Assembly: GCA_028095005.1 (NCBI GenBank) | Contig: CM051460.1 | Location: 235,556,742-235,620,741, forward strand | Source of the DNA: Rhynchospora pubera | Lineage: Eukaryota; Streptophyta; Magnoliopsida; Poales; Cyperaceae | Reading direction: 5' to 3' | Length of the DNA: 64,000 bases | Shown here: in pieces, positions 1-9,626 of the stretch | Position numbering within the stretch: the stretch's first letter is position 1 | How the letters are laid out: each line of letters starts with the position of its first letter | Made by a program: the position numbers and the translations under genes | The notes under the pieces: model-generated | Told to the model about the DNA's origin: nothing | Databases searched by the model: none | What the model saw: the letters and a program-made list of their open reading frames with translations, nothing else

Positions 1-240
1 AATTGTTTGTGAATTGCTTGTAGATTGATTGATGGATTGTAAAATTGTGAAATGCAATGATTGTAAAATTGTGAAATGCAATAATTGAATTATTGATTCA
101 TTGATACTTGTGAAATGGTTTGTGAAATGCAATGATTGTAAAATTTGAATGATTTATTCAAATTGGGTTGGGTTGGGTTCAAATTGGAATGAAATTGGGT
201 TGGGTTGGGTTGGGTTCAAATTGGGTTGAAATTGGTTTGT
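1..240. repeat. Degenerate short tandem repeats upstream of the PMD gene
   Basis: The first ~150 bases repeat variants of TGATTGTAAAATTGTGAAATGCAA several times. They are followed at about 160-235 by GGGTTGGGTTGGG runs separated by TTCAAATTGG. No coding potential is apparent. The unit is irregular, so this is a decayed minisatellite immediately before the PMD gene. Its promoter role, if any, is unknown. Confidence 0.6.
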
Positions 241-346
241 AATTGGGGTATGATTTTTTGGAAAACTCTCCCGGTACAGGGGAGATGCTGCCGAAATTTT
301 TATAGATTTTATACTTTATTAAATTTTAATTGCAGTAACAGTCGAA

Positions 347-3300
347 ATGCCACCGCGAAGAAGAATACCAGAGGATCCACGTCGATCCACGAGGCGTCGA
401 GCAGATCCTGGCGTATCTACATCAGGAGGAGATCCTGGCGCATCTTCATCTGCCCCCCCTGCATCAGGAGGAGATCCTGGAGCATCTTCATCTGCCCCCC
501 CTGCTGCCCCCCCCCCCCCCCCCCCCCGTTCCTCCTCCTGCTGATCAGCTTCTGCATCTCAGTCAGTCTGAGCTTCGAGGCGTACGAGTAAGTCTTTTTT
601 TTATTTATATAGTTAATTCTTTTTTATATATATATTTTTTAATAGTATATATAGGAAATAATTTATTTTTTAAATTATTTAGGGTATAGGGTTTAGGGTT
701 TAAGGAAATAATAAAATTTTTTAATTTATGTAGTTAATTTTTGTATATAGTGAATAGTATATATAGTTAATAATATGTTTTTTAACTTATTTAGGCGTGG
801 ACGCCCGAAATGCATAAGGCAAAAATGATACGAACCGAGGAGGTGGACCAGCGTCTTGTGACATTGGGCCTTATTCATTTCGTTGAGTTAGGTCACATGC
901 CATTGGATCGTTCCATGATACAGGGTCTAGCCATGTTCTGGAGGCCCGAGACCCACACGTTCCACTTTCCCCGCGTAGGCGAGATGACCGTTACTCTTGA
1001 GGTATTATTTTTTCCAAGTTCTGTTGGTAGCTATTTATTTATTTATTGTTTTTTTTGGTTGTTTAATAAAAAATGTAAATAAAATTTGCAGGATGTCGCC
1101 TTCATTTTTGGCTTGCCTACGACTGGACGACCGGTGACCGGTCGTACTGATTACGACGATGTGCAGAAGCTAGCCGACTTTGCATTGCCACGGGACACTC
1201 CTATGGAGGATGTTCTAGATTGCTTTAGAGAGAGGGCGACTGATCGACGTGCTGGGAGGTAACAAACGTTTTAAAATTTAATTTAAATTTTGAGATATGC
1301 TGCAATATATATATATATATATATGTGTATATATATATGTGTGTGTGTAATGTTTATGTAATGCAGGAAACTTCACGCAGTACAGTTTAGAAAACTGCGT
1401 GATATGTGGGCACAGGGACCGGGGTCAGAGGACGCAGATAGGATCGATAGATACACACGGGCCCTGGTGTTGGAGTTGATGGGTTGCGAGATGTTTCCAG
1501 ATACCACAGGAGATTCTGTTCCTTGTTTTTATCTGGAGTTACTTCGGGTTAGTACTTGTAAATATTAAGAACATCTCTTACATTAGTACTAACTTGGATA
1601 ACTTAGTTTAAAATGTGGAGCAACTAACGAAAATTTTTTTTTCTTATTTGCAGGATATTCATGCATCGGATTCAGTGAGATATAACTGGGGTGCGGCCAC
1701 ACTTGCTATGTTATACCGCGGCCTGGACTTGGCAGTCCTGGCAAATGGCGCTCAGAAGGTTCCTGCTCCGTGGCTTCTGCTTCAGTTGTGGTCGTACACT
1801 CGGTTATTGCTTTGTCGCCCGTCTGTTACGAAAAGTTTCGAAGGTTGGGGGAAGCCGTCAGTTGAGAGATGTCCGCCGTATGGGAGGTATAATATTTTCT
1901 TAAATAAAGTAAATGAAATATTGTAATATAACATAAATTTGTTTGATAGGTAATAATTAATTAGTTAAATTCGTTATTTTAAATTAATCTAAATTCGTTA
2001 TTTTAAATTAGTTAGTTAAACAATTAACATTAGTCATAATTGTAAAAAAATTAAAATTGAATTAGTCATAATTGTAAACAAATTAAATTAGTCATAATTG
2101 TAAACAAATTAAAATTAAATTAGTCATAATTGTAATGATTTGGCAGGCAATGGACGACACGGGTTAGGTCGAAAAAGGTGAAAGGTCCCGTTCGCAGCGG
2201 TATTGAGTACGCTCGAGACGTACTAATGAAGATGGAGCATGCACACGTGGTGTGGCGGCCATACGAGGATGAGCTCAGACAGGTGGTCATGCCTCCTTAT
2301 GCCCGCTACGAGCAGAGGTACTACCGGCTCCGCGTTCCATGCATCCATTTCTGGGTCGTGGAGTGGCACTATGCCGATCGGGTGATGCATCAGTTCATGC
2401 TGTTCCAGACTGTTCCGCCTCCTCTTCCTACGGTACGTTATTCTTTTAACCTTCGTGATTTAAATTGAAATATTTATAATACGTGCATTAAAATATGAAA
2501 TAAAAAAACAGGCTTGGAGGAGGATGGAGGCTTTACTACAGTACCGGCACAACACATTTCGTCAGAGAGATTTGCAGGACCTTTTCTCAGTAGAGGTAGC
2601 GATGTGGGCCGACACGACGCAGGTCGAGGTGGCAGAGGCGCGGCCATGGAGTGACGATATTTTGCCCGCATACGATAGATGGATGCGGATACATGGAGGT
2701 GCTCATCTTGTCCCCATCCCGGGAGTGGCACAGCAGATTCCAGCTAGCCGGATGACCTATCTAGAGGATGCGCCCGAGCGGGTGTCTATGGTAAGTTTTT
2801 TACTCAATTAAAATGAATTGATTTGTATTTTGGTCACTAACAACAAATAAACAGGTCAAGCACATATTGACGCAAGCTTTGCGAGCATGTGCATGGGCGG
2901 TGAAGAAAGGATTCAGACGGGCTGGGAAGGAGATGCTGAAGGGCTGCAGGACGCAGTTGGAGCTCATTGGGGAGCCGCATCGGTTACCTCACCTTTTAGA
3001 GTCGAAGGGTCTAGCTACAGACATAGACTCCATACCTGATTCGCCTGAGGAGGATCACGCGCCAGAGCCTGCATTTGAGGAGCAGCAGTTTATGACGGTA
3101 ACAAAAAATTTGTAATATTATTATTTTTTTTTATTCTGTTATTGATAATATTAATATTATTTGTAATATCATTGTATGTAACAGCCATCTGGGTATACTT
3201 TACACGACTGTGACACATATTTTGATCAGCCGAGACCCAGCCAGCCTATTGTGCGGAGCAGACGGACGGAGAGTCAGCCATCCACACAGCCGCCCATCCA

Positions 3301-3757
3301 CCCATTTACACAGCCACCCATATCCACTGGCGAGTTACCGACACCACCAGGCCCACCTCCTGGTCCATATCCAGACCCACCTACCCATTATGAGTACCAG
3401 ACCCAGTACCCACCATACCAGACACAGTATCCACCTGGACCACCACCATATTCTCAGGGCGAGCCTATCTTGAGCCCGGGTGATGCTTTTTTGTCATCCA
3501 TTGGGGTACATTTGGACGAGCCGTACACACCTCCAGTTCATCCATCTCCTTTCGGTCAGAGCTATGGTCCATTTGGTCAGACATATGGCGGAGCCTCTTC
3601 TTCTAGTGCACCGCCTCGTCATTCCACTCCTCAGATTGCTCCTCGTCCACCACATGTCGGACTTGCTCGCGGACGAGACCCCCGTCAGCCGCCAGGTCCT
3701 CCGTATATTTGGTCCCCTAGTGAGGGGAGGTGGATCCACCGTACTGGACATATTTAG
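347..3757 (+). CDS. Plant mobile domain (PMD, MAIN-like) protein, nine exons, frame broken in exon 1 by a poly-C run
   Basis: Exons read as 347-587, 795-1001, 1092-1258, 1367-1547, 1654-1886, 2147-2432, 2512-2790, 2855-3097 and 3185-3757. Every junction is GT-AG and the phases agree from exon 2 to the stop, giving about 802 aa if one C is removed from exon 1. Exon 1 encodes a basic start, MPPRRR, then a duplicated GGDPGASSSAPPA unit. The core has family-like stretches: RGVRAWTPEM at the exon 1/2 junction, DVAFIFGLPTTGRPVTG (exon 3) and PPWLLLQLW-like text in exon 5 (PAPWLLLQLWSY). The C-terminus (exon 9) is rich in P, Y, Q and T, with repeated QTQYPP. PMD proteins of the MAIN/MAIL family act in the nucleus in silencing and genome stability, and many PMD genes are carried by transposable elements. 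The nearby satellites and decayed neighbour suit a TE-borne copy, but no terminal repeats were found. Family call is good; function of this copy is inferred. Confidence 0.8.
507..527 (+). repeat. 21-base poly-C homopolymer in PMD exon 1 (frame break)
   Basis: An uninterrupted run of 21 C encodes polyproline. The reading frame entering from ATG 347 ends at a TGA just after it. The frame that continues through PPPADQLLHL to the donor at 588 and matches exon 2 lies one base later, so the run is one C too long (or two short) for an open gene. It could be a real slippage allele or a base-calling or assembly error. Confidence 0.85.
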
Positions 3758-3759
3758 GA

Positions 3760-3860
3760 TTTATTTGTATTTTATATTTTATTTACTTATGTATGACTTA
3801 TATATTTATGAGTTCTATATTTATGACTTATATATTTATGAGTTCTAATTTGGACCAATC
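3760..3860. repeat. Short TATATTTATGA direct repeats in the PMD 3' region
   Basis: The motif GACTTATATATTTATGAGTTCTA is repeated twice just after the PMD stop codon, probably within the 3' UTR. Nothing else is seen here. Confidence 0.5.
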
Positions 3861-3869
3861 ACAACGAGA

Positions 3870-4497
3870 ACGAAACACCTAAGTACGACAAACGCTTTGA
3901 AAAATATGAAGTTTGGCGCTATCACACCTAAGTACGAGATAGCCACACATTCGAAAAGTTTGGAGGTAGAAAACGTCTAAAATACGTTCTGAAAAATTCT
4001 AACAAAAATACTGAGCTGTTAATTGGCCGACGAATTTTCGTAAACTTAAATTCCAAAATTTTTAGGCCTACCATTTGTTCAAAAAAAAAAATGACAAAGG
4101 ACCAAGATAGTCACACTTTTAACTGAAAAAACAGCTCTACATTCGAAAAGTTTGGCGCTACAAAAATATGAAATACGCTCTGAAAAATTCTAACAAAAAT
4201 ACTGAGCTGTTAATTGGCGGACGAATTTTCGTAAACTTAAATTTCAAAATTTTTAGGCCTACCATTTGTTCAAAACAAAAATGACAAAGGACCAAGATAG
4301 TCACACTTTTAACTGAAAAAACAGCTCTACATTCGAAAAGTTTGGCGCTACAAAAATATGAAATACGCTCTGAAAAATTCTAACAAAAATACTGAGCTGT
4401 TAATTGGCGGACGAATTTTCGTAAACTTAAATTTCAAAATTTTTAGGCCTACCATTTGTTCAAAACAAAAATGACAATGGACCAAGATAGTCACACA
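3870..4497. repeat. Tandem array of ~190-bp units
   Basis: The block GAAAAATTCTAACAAAAATA starts at 3991, 4182 and 4372, giving a period of 190-191 bp. Each unit also holds TTTTTAGGCCTACCATTTG, ATGACAA(A/T)GGACCAAGATAG and CATTCGAAAAGTTTGG. The second and third copies are almost identical and the first is more diverged. About three copies are present, ending near GTCACACAATC. The unit length is satellite-like, but the array is short. Confidence 0.85.
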
Positions 4498-4499
4498 AT

Positions 4500-4785
4500 C
4501 AAATCGATACTTTTTCTTTTTATTTTTAATGTTTTCAATTTAAGTAAATTAATAATTATATTTTAATTAAAATTGTAAAATTAAATTAATAATTTATATT
4601 ATTTTGTAAATTAAATTAAAGTAGTTAAAAAAATAATAGCTCAATCAAATTATATTAACTAAATGAAATTAAATTAAATTAAGTCAAATTATTAAATAAT
4701 GTTTAATGTCATTAAATTATATTAACTAAATGAAATTAAATTAAATTAAATTAATTTTTAATGTCATTAAATTCATGCAACTGAT
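4500..4785. repeat. AT-rich spacer with an internal direct duplication
   Basis: Almost pure A+T with no ORF. The phrase ATTATATTAACTAAATGAAA occurs twice (about 4650 and 4717), so part of the spacer is a ~65-bp duplication. It separates the 190-bp and 61-bp arrays. Confidence 0.5.
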
Positions 4786-4788
4786 AAA

Positions 4789-5148
4789 GTCTGCAAAAGA
4801 ACTGCAAAAGGACAGGCGTGCTCTGATAAAAGCTCAAAAGTATACTGATGCCTACCTAAGCACTGCAAAAGGACAGGCGTGCTCTGATAAAAGCTCAAAA
4901 GTATACTGATGCCTACCTAAGCACTGCAAAAGGACAAGCGTGCTCTGATAAAATCTCAAAAGTATACTGATGCCTACCTAAGCAAAGCAAAAAGGACAAA
5001 CGTATTCTGATAAAGTCTGAAAAGTATACTGATGCCTACCTAAGCTATGCAAAATGACAAACTTATTCTGATAAAGTCTGAAAAGTATACTGATGCCTAC
5101 CTAAGCTATGCAAAATGACAAACGTATTCTGATAAAGTCTGAAAAGAT
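4789..5148. repeat. Tandem array of ~61-bp units
   Basis: The core GTATACTGATGCCTACCTAAG recurs at a 61-bp period in the first copies (about 4841, 4902, 4963, then 5024 and 5085). Each is followed by a variant of CACTGCAAAAGGACAGGCGTG and TCTGATAAAG. The later units are diverged (GACAAACGTATTCTG) and slightly shorter. Five to six copies end just before the zinc-finger gene, so the array forms its upstream region. Confidence 0.85.
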
Positions 5149-5267
5149 ATGACATTATATTTATTAATTTTAAATAATTGCAACTCTAAAATGATCTATA
5201 AAATTATCCTTCCTCAGCCAAAATATGTCACACCTACTCAATCCTTCTTTCTTAAACATTCACTACC

Positions 5268-6177
5268 ATGGAGAAAGGAAATACCTCCAACAGTGAAGTG
5301 CCGGAATGGCTATCTACTCGACATGAGTACTGGCCAAATTACGAACATTCCCTTGCCAATCCAAATGAGATCGAAAAAGGAGATTATCATGCGATATGTA
5401 ATAAATGTTATCGCAATTTCGACTACAATATCTATACACGAAATGGTGGCGAGTGGCCATTATACACCCATTATCAGTGGCACATTCATGGTGGCCCAGA
5501 AAGAGACCGCAGGGAGAGATTGCGACATTACCTTACTAAACCTGAGTCGAGCAACTCTGAACTCTATAAAAAGTACTACACAGAACCTGAACCGATGCCG
5601 GAACTCAAACCGTGGAAACCAGATCCTACACCCATGATTGTTTACGAAAGCATATACGATTTTCGTGGAGACCACACAGTGAGTTGTACAAAGTGTGGTC
5701 AGGTTTTCAATTTCAAAGATACCATTTTGCGTGACCACTACGATGAACACAAGAAACAAGAAGAGAGGGATGAAATTGTAAAGAGATTCAGAGTGAAAGA
5801 ACAATGATTCGAAAGGAGAAGAATGGAAGAAAAGGCCGCCGAAGAGAGCCGGAGGTTGCAACAAGAAAAAATTGGGAAAAAAATTAAGGAGAGCCTAATC
5901 AAGATCAAGAAGAGAGATGAACAACGCAAAATTGCAGTAGCTAGAATGGCTGAGATTGAGCAACAAGAAGCCGAGGCAGCTTTCTGGAACGAAGCCGCTC
6001 AATTCGCAGACAACCCGGCTGCGAATAATCAACAAGAAAATGATGAGGCCTTTTTGGAACGAAGCAGCTCAACTCGCCGACAACCATGGTGCCAGTAATC
6101 AACAAGAAATGAATGTGGAAGAAGATCAACCCTGGTGGGAGGAAATTCTGCAACATGTAGATGATCAAGATCTCTAA
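5268..6177 (+). pseudogene. Two-zinc-finger, coiled-coil protein gene broken by one stop and one frameshift
   Basis: The ATG at 5268 opens a 179-codon frame with two C2H2-like fingers. The first is CNKC (about residues 43-46) followed by a distant HYQWHIH. The second is CTKCGQVF (about 144-151) with HYDEH, the usual C-X2-C/H-X4-H spacing. The frame stops at a TGA at 5805-5807, but the same frame continues as a charged coiled coil (RRMEEKAAEESRRLQQEK and on) to about 6045. There the phrase AAFWNEAAQ-ADN-A-NQQE is duplicated. The second copy is one frame later and runs to PWWEEILQHVDDQDL and a stop at 6175-6177. One base too many near 6050 (GGCCTTTTTGG) explains the shift. I recognise no named family. 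Repairing two lesions would give a protein of about 300 aa; this could instead be a shorter functional 179-aa protein. Confidence 0.6.
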
Positions 6178-6179
6178 GT

Positions 6180-6955
6180 TTATTTATTACTTTGTTTTTA
6201 AGTACCCTGGTGTGTTCATTTATTTTAGTGTGCTAAATTATATTATGATTTTCATGTATTTTTCCCTTTCTTTTATTTTAGTGTGCTAATCTATATTATG
6301 GTTACAAAATTCAATTCTTCTTCTAATGGTGAACATATACATAAAACAAGTGAACATATAAACGATCTAAGTGAACACATACAAATAAATAAGTTCTATA
6401 AAAATAAATTATTACATAAATATTATGAATTAAATGAAATAAATCTAATATTTAATTATAAGTTTATATAATAATTATTACCATAAATAAATTATTACAT
6501 AATTGAAATAAATTATTAAATGAAATAAATCTAATATATTATGTACTTATTATGTACAATATTTAACATAATTGAAAATTTTTAATATTAAAAATAAAAC
6601 CATCCATATCAAATTAATATCAAAACATTAAATATTAAAATATTATTCATATTAAAATATTATTCATAAAATAGAATTATATTATACTAACATTCTTCAA
6701 AATATATATTTAATTAATGTTTATAATATATTAATTTAATATTAAATTTTTATAATATATTAAATTAATATTACAATTTTATATATTTAATTAATGTTTA
6801 TAATAGAAGTAAAATAAAATATATTAATTTAATATCTTATCTTCAAAATATATTACTAAAATTTCATAATATATTAATTTAATATTAAAATTTCATATAT
6901 TAAATTAATTTTTATAATAGAATTACAATAAAACCATGAAAAAGACAAATTTGAG
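6180..6955. other. AT-rich gene-free stretch
   Basis: Long runs of ATTAATTTAATATT-type sequence with repeated TATATTAATTTAATATTAA phrases. No ORF, promoter or element ends can be supported. Confidence 0.6.
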
Positions 6956-6967
6956 CAGTTACAGCAC

Positions 6968-7085
6968 TGTTCGGAATCCCAGATTCCGATCTAACGTTAG
7001 ATCGGAATCCGAGAATCCGATCTAACGTTAGATCGGAATCCAGGAATCCGATCTAACGTTCGGAATCCAGGATTCCGATCTTACG
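6968..7085. repeat. Cluster of palindromes around GATCTAACGTTAGATC
   Basis: Three or four tandem units of ATTCCGATCTAACGTTAGAT with flanking CGGAATCC. Each unit is close to a perfect inverted repeat and the cluster itself folds back. The third unit is shortened (GATCTAACGTTCGGAATCC). It could be the core of a small foldback element. No TSD was identified. Confidence 0.75.
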
Positions 7086-7399
7086 ATACTATTTATATTA
7101 AACTGATTAAATTGATATTAATTTTATTAGATTATATTATTTTAATATTATTTTTTAAAATTTCGGCTCATTCTACCATCGCTGTCATCGCAAGCCAGCG
7201 CCTTCTGTCCGATGGACCCCTCATCGCGCCCCTCCCTCTCAAGCGATCTCCTCACTCAGCGAAGCGCTCCCCTCTCCTCACCCAGCGAAGCGCTCTCCTC
7301 TCCTCATCCGGGTACGCTCCCTCTCCCTTCTATGCACTCTTCAGTCTCTCTCCCTTCCCTCTCCCTTCCTTCTGTGCATCTCTCTCCCTTCCCCCTCCC

Positions 7400-8200
7400 T
7401 TCCTTCTGTGCGTCAGATTTTGTTCACTTTGTTTATTTCATCTGTTCAATTTGTTATTTTAAGTGTTCATTTTGTTTTGATGTGCATCAGATTTTTGTGT
7501 TTATTTTGTACGTCTCACTTTGTTGGTGTAGATGTTCACTTTGTTCGTTCATATGTTCAATTTGTTACTTTTATGTGTTCAATTTGTTTTGTTTTACGTC
7601 AGATTTTGTGTTTATTTTATACTTCTCACTTTGTTGGTGTAGATGTTCACTTTGTTCATTCATATGTTCAATTTGTTACTTTTACATGTTCAATTTGTTT
7701 TTGTTGTGCGTCAGATTTCTATGTGTATTTTATGTCTCACTTTGTTGGTGTATATGTTTACTTTGTTGGTGTATATGTTCAATTTGTTACTTTTATGTGT
7801 TCAATTTGTTTTTCTGTGCGTCAGTTTGCTCATAACATTTATGTTCACTTTGGTGTATATGTTCACTTTGTTGATGTATATGTTCACTTTATTTATTTAT
7901 GTGTTCAATTTGTTTTTCTGTGCTTCAGTTTGCTCATAACATTTATGTTCACTTTGGTGTATATGTTCACTTTGTTTATTCATGTGTTCAATTTGTTTTT
8001 CTGTGCGTCAGTTTGCTCATAACATTTATGTTCACTTTGGTGTATATGTTCACTTTGTTGGTGTATATATTCACTTTGTTTATTCATGTGTTCAATTTGT
8101 TTTTCTGTGCGTCAGTTTGCTCATAACATTTATGTTCACTTTGGTGTATATGTTCACTTTGTTGGTGTATATGTTCACTTTGTTTATTCATCTGTTCAAG
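7400..8200 (+). repeat. TGTTCACTTTGT-type minisatellite
   Basis: Short units built on TATGTTCACTTTGTTGGTG and TGTGTTCAATTTGTTTTT alternate through about 800 bp. A higher-order unit starting TCAGTTTGCTCATAACATTT occurs at 7821, 7925, 8008 and 8112, with spacings of 104, 83 and 104 bp. All frames lack stops over long stretches, which generates spurious ORFs. Confidence 0.85.
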
Positions 8201-8370
8201 GGAGAAGCGAGGTCTAAGGAGTGCTCGAAAAGACAGAGAGGAAAGGAGAAGCGAGGTCCAAGGAAAGCAGAAAAGAGAAATAGTACTCGAAAAGAGAGCG
8301 TCGGGAGTAGGAGAGGGGATCAGAGGGGAGGGGAGCGCATCTGAAGAGGAGGGGAGCGCGCGGGAGGGAA
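8200..8370. repeat. Purine-rich repeated block
   Basis: GGAGAAGCGAGGTC(T/C)AAGGA occurs twice (about 8200 and 8249) and CTCGAAAAGA(C/G)AG twice, followed by GAGGGGAGCGC. This forms the purine-rich right arm facing the CT-rich left arm near 7210-7330. Confidence 0.6.
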
Positions 8371-8430
8371 ATTGAGGTTAGCGATGGTAGCGATGGTCCT
8401 TTTAACGATGGCACTTATAATTCCCGCTTT

Positions 8431-9100
8431 TTATATTATATATCATAACTAAAAGGAAAATCTCGATTCTAATTTTCTGAACAGAAATATGTATTATTAA
8501 TTTTTCGACACCTCAAGAAAAAGAGACGAAATAATCGAACAGTCGTGTATGTTTTTTCTAATATCCATTATTATTGAAAAATTAGTATCAGAATTTTCTG
8601 TACAATTAATGAATTTTGTTTTATCGTGTTATTATTTCACGAAAAAATTTTCTGAACCTACACCCGGATTCCACGATATGTTTGATCTTATTTACTAGTG
8701 ATATGATAGATAGAAATCGCTTAATTTACGATAAAATATTGTATTAACTGCAAATTTTATTACTCTGCTTGTTATTATAACTCTTGAAAAAAAAAATACT
8801 AGTAATGCTTCTGTATCACTGTATTAGGAGACCGGAGATTTTGTATCATTAATTCATCATGAGACCTCCGACCGAATTTTACCTTCTCATTTTCATAAGA
8901 TCACTCTGCCTTCGAGCTTTCCATCAAAAAAAAAAAAAAAAAAAAAATCATGATCTTTCAGTCATTTCTTCCTTACTAACAAAAATAGTGGTTTCAAAAA
9001 GGAGTCAATTTTGATTGAAATTAGAAAATTAAACATTTCAGTAGTATTGCAAGAGACTAGCCGTTGTGATAGTTTCTTTAGCAAAAAAAAAAAAGTCTCA
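8431..9100. other. Gene-free AT-rich stretch
   Basis: No ORF or repeat structure beyond A- and T-runs (for example poly-A near 8925-8947). Confidence 0.5.
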
Positions 9101-9106
9101 CTTTGA

Positions 9107-9109
9107 CCA

Positions 9110-9198
<89 letters not shown>

Positions 9199-9574
9199 TG
9201 TGTTTAGCTACGGTGAGTCGCGACTCACGGACCCTCCGGTGAGTCGCGACCAAAATTCCTAGATCTAGATCAAAATGACCGATCCAAACCGTCCAATATG
9301 ATCTCCCTATTGAAATCTCCGTGCAAACCAAATTTTTTATTTTTTCGAAATTTTTAAGTATTTTTTTCGGATTTTTAAAAATTGATGTTTTTGAATGGTT
9401 CAGAACCAATTAGATTAACGATTTTTTAAATTTTAAAAAAAATACTTAAAAATTTCGAAAAAATAAAAAATTCGGTCTACATGGAGATTTCAATAGGGAT
9501 ATCATATTGGACGGTTTGGATCGGTCATTTTGATCTAGATCTAGGAGTTTTGGTCGCGACTCACCGTAGCTAAA

Positions 9575-9625
<51 letters not shown>
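9107..9625. mobile_element. Foldback MITE inserted in a TA microsatellite
   Basis: (TA)n runs occupy about 9110-9182 and 9577-9621. Between them lies an inverted-repeat element of roughly 380 bp. Its left end is GTTTAGCTACGGTGAGTCGC and its right end the reverse complement, GCGACTCACCGTAGCTAAAC. Pairing continues through GACCGATCCAAACCGTCCAA / TTGGACGGTTTGGATCGGTC and AAATTTTTAAGTATTTTTTT, so nearly the whole element can form a hairpin. The left arm carries an extra GGTGAGTCGCGAC copy. Flanking TA repeats hide the TSD. Its internal arm sequence resembles the 60252-60630 element. Confidence 0.8.

Positions 9626-9626
<1 letters not shown>

Larger units (their letters stand above)
7160..8430. 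mobile_element. Inverted-repeat element enclosing a minisatellite
   Basis: The left edge has ACCATCGCTGTCATCGC, then CT-rich GAAGCGCTCCCCTCTCCTC blocks. The right edge has the inverse, GAGGGGAGCGC blocks then GCGATGGTAGCGATGGT (to about 8400). Between them lies a low-complexity array. The paired ends suggest a non-autonomous DNA element whose interior has expanded. No transposase ORF is present; long ORFs through the array exist only because the repeat lacks stop codons. The exact borders and TSD are not resolved. Confidence 0.5.

Noticed and set aside
205..591. 128-codon ORF across PMD exon 1 in another frame
   Set aside because: It reads through the donor at 588 and its tail is hydrophobic low-complexity; the splice-compatible frame fits the PMD family.
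676..706. Telomere-like GGGTTTAGGGTTTAAGG in PMD intron 1
   Set aside because: Only two or three units; too short to call an interstitial telomere and common in plant introns.
7112..8344. Several ORFs of 98-207 codons
   Set aside because: They exist in multiple frames because the minisatellite lacks stop codons; no protein-like conservation signs.
9098..9409. 103-codon minus ORF with YIYIYIY tail
   Set aside because: Translation of the TA microsatellite and MITE arm.
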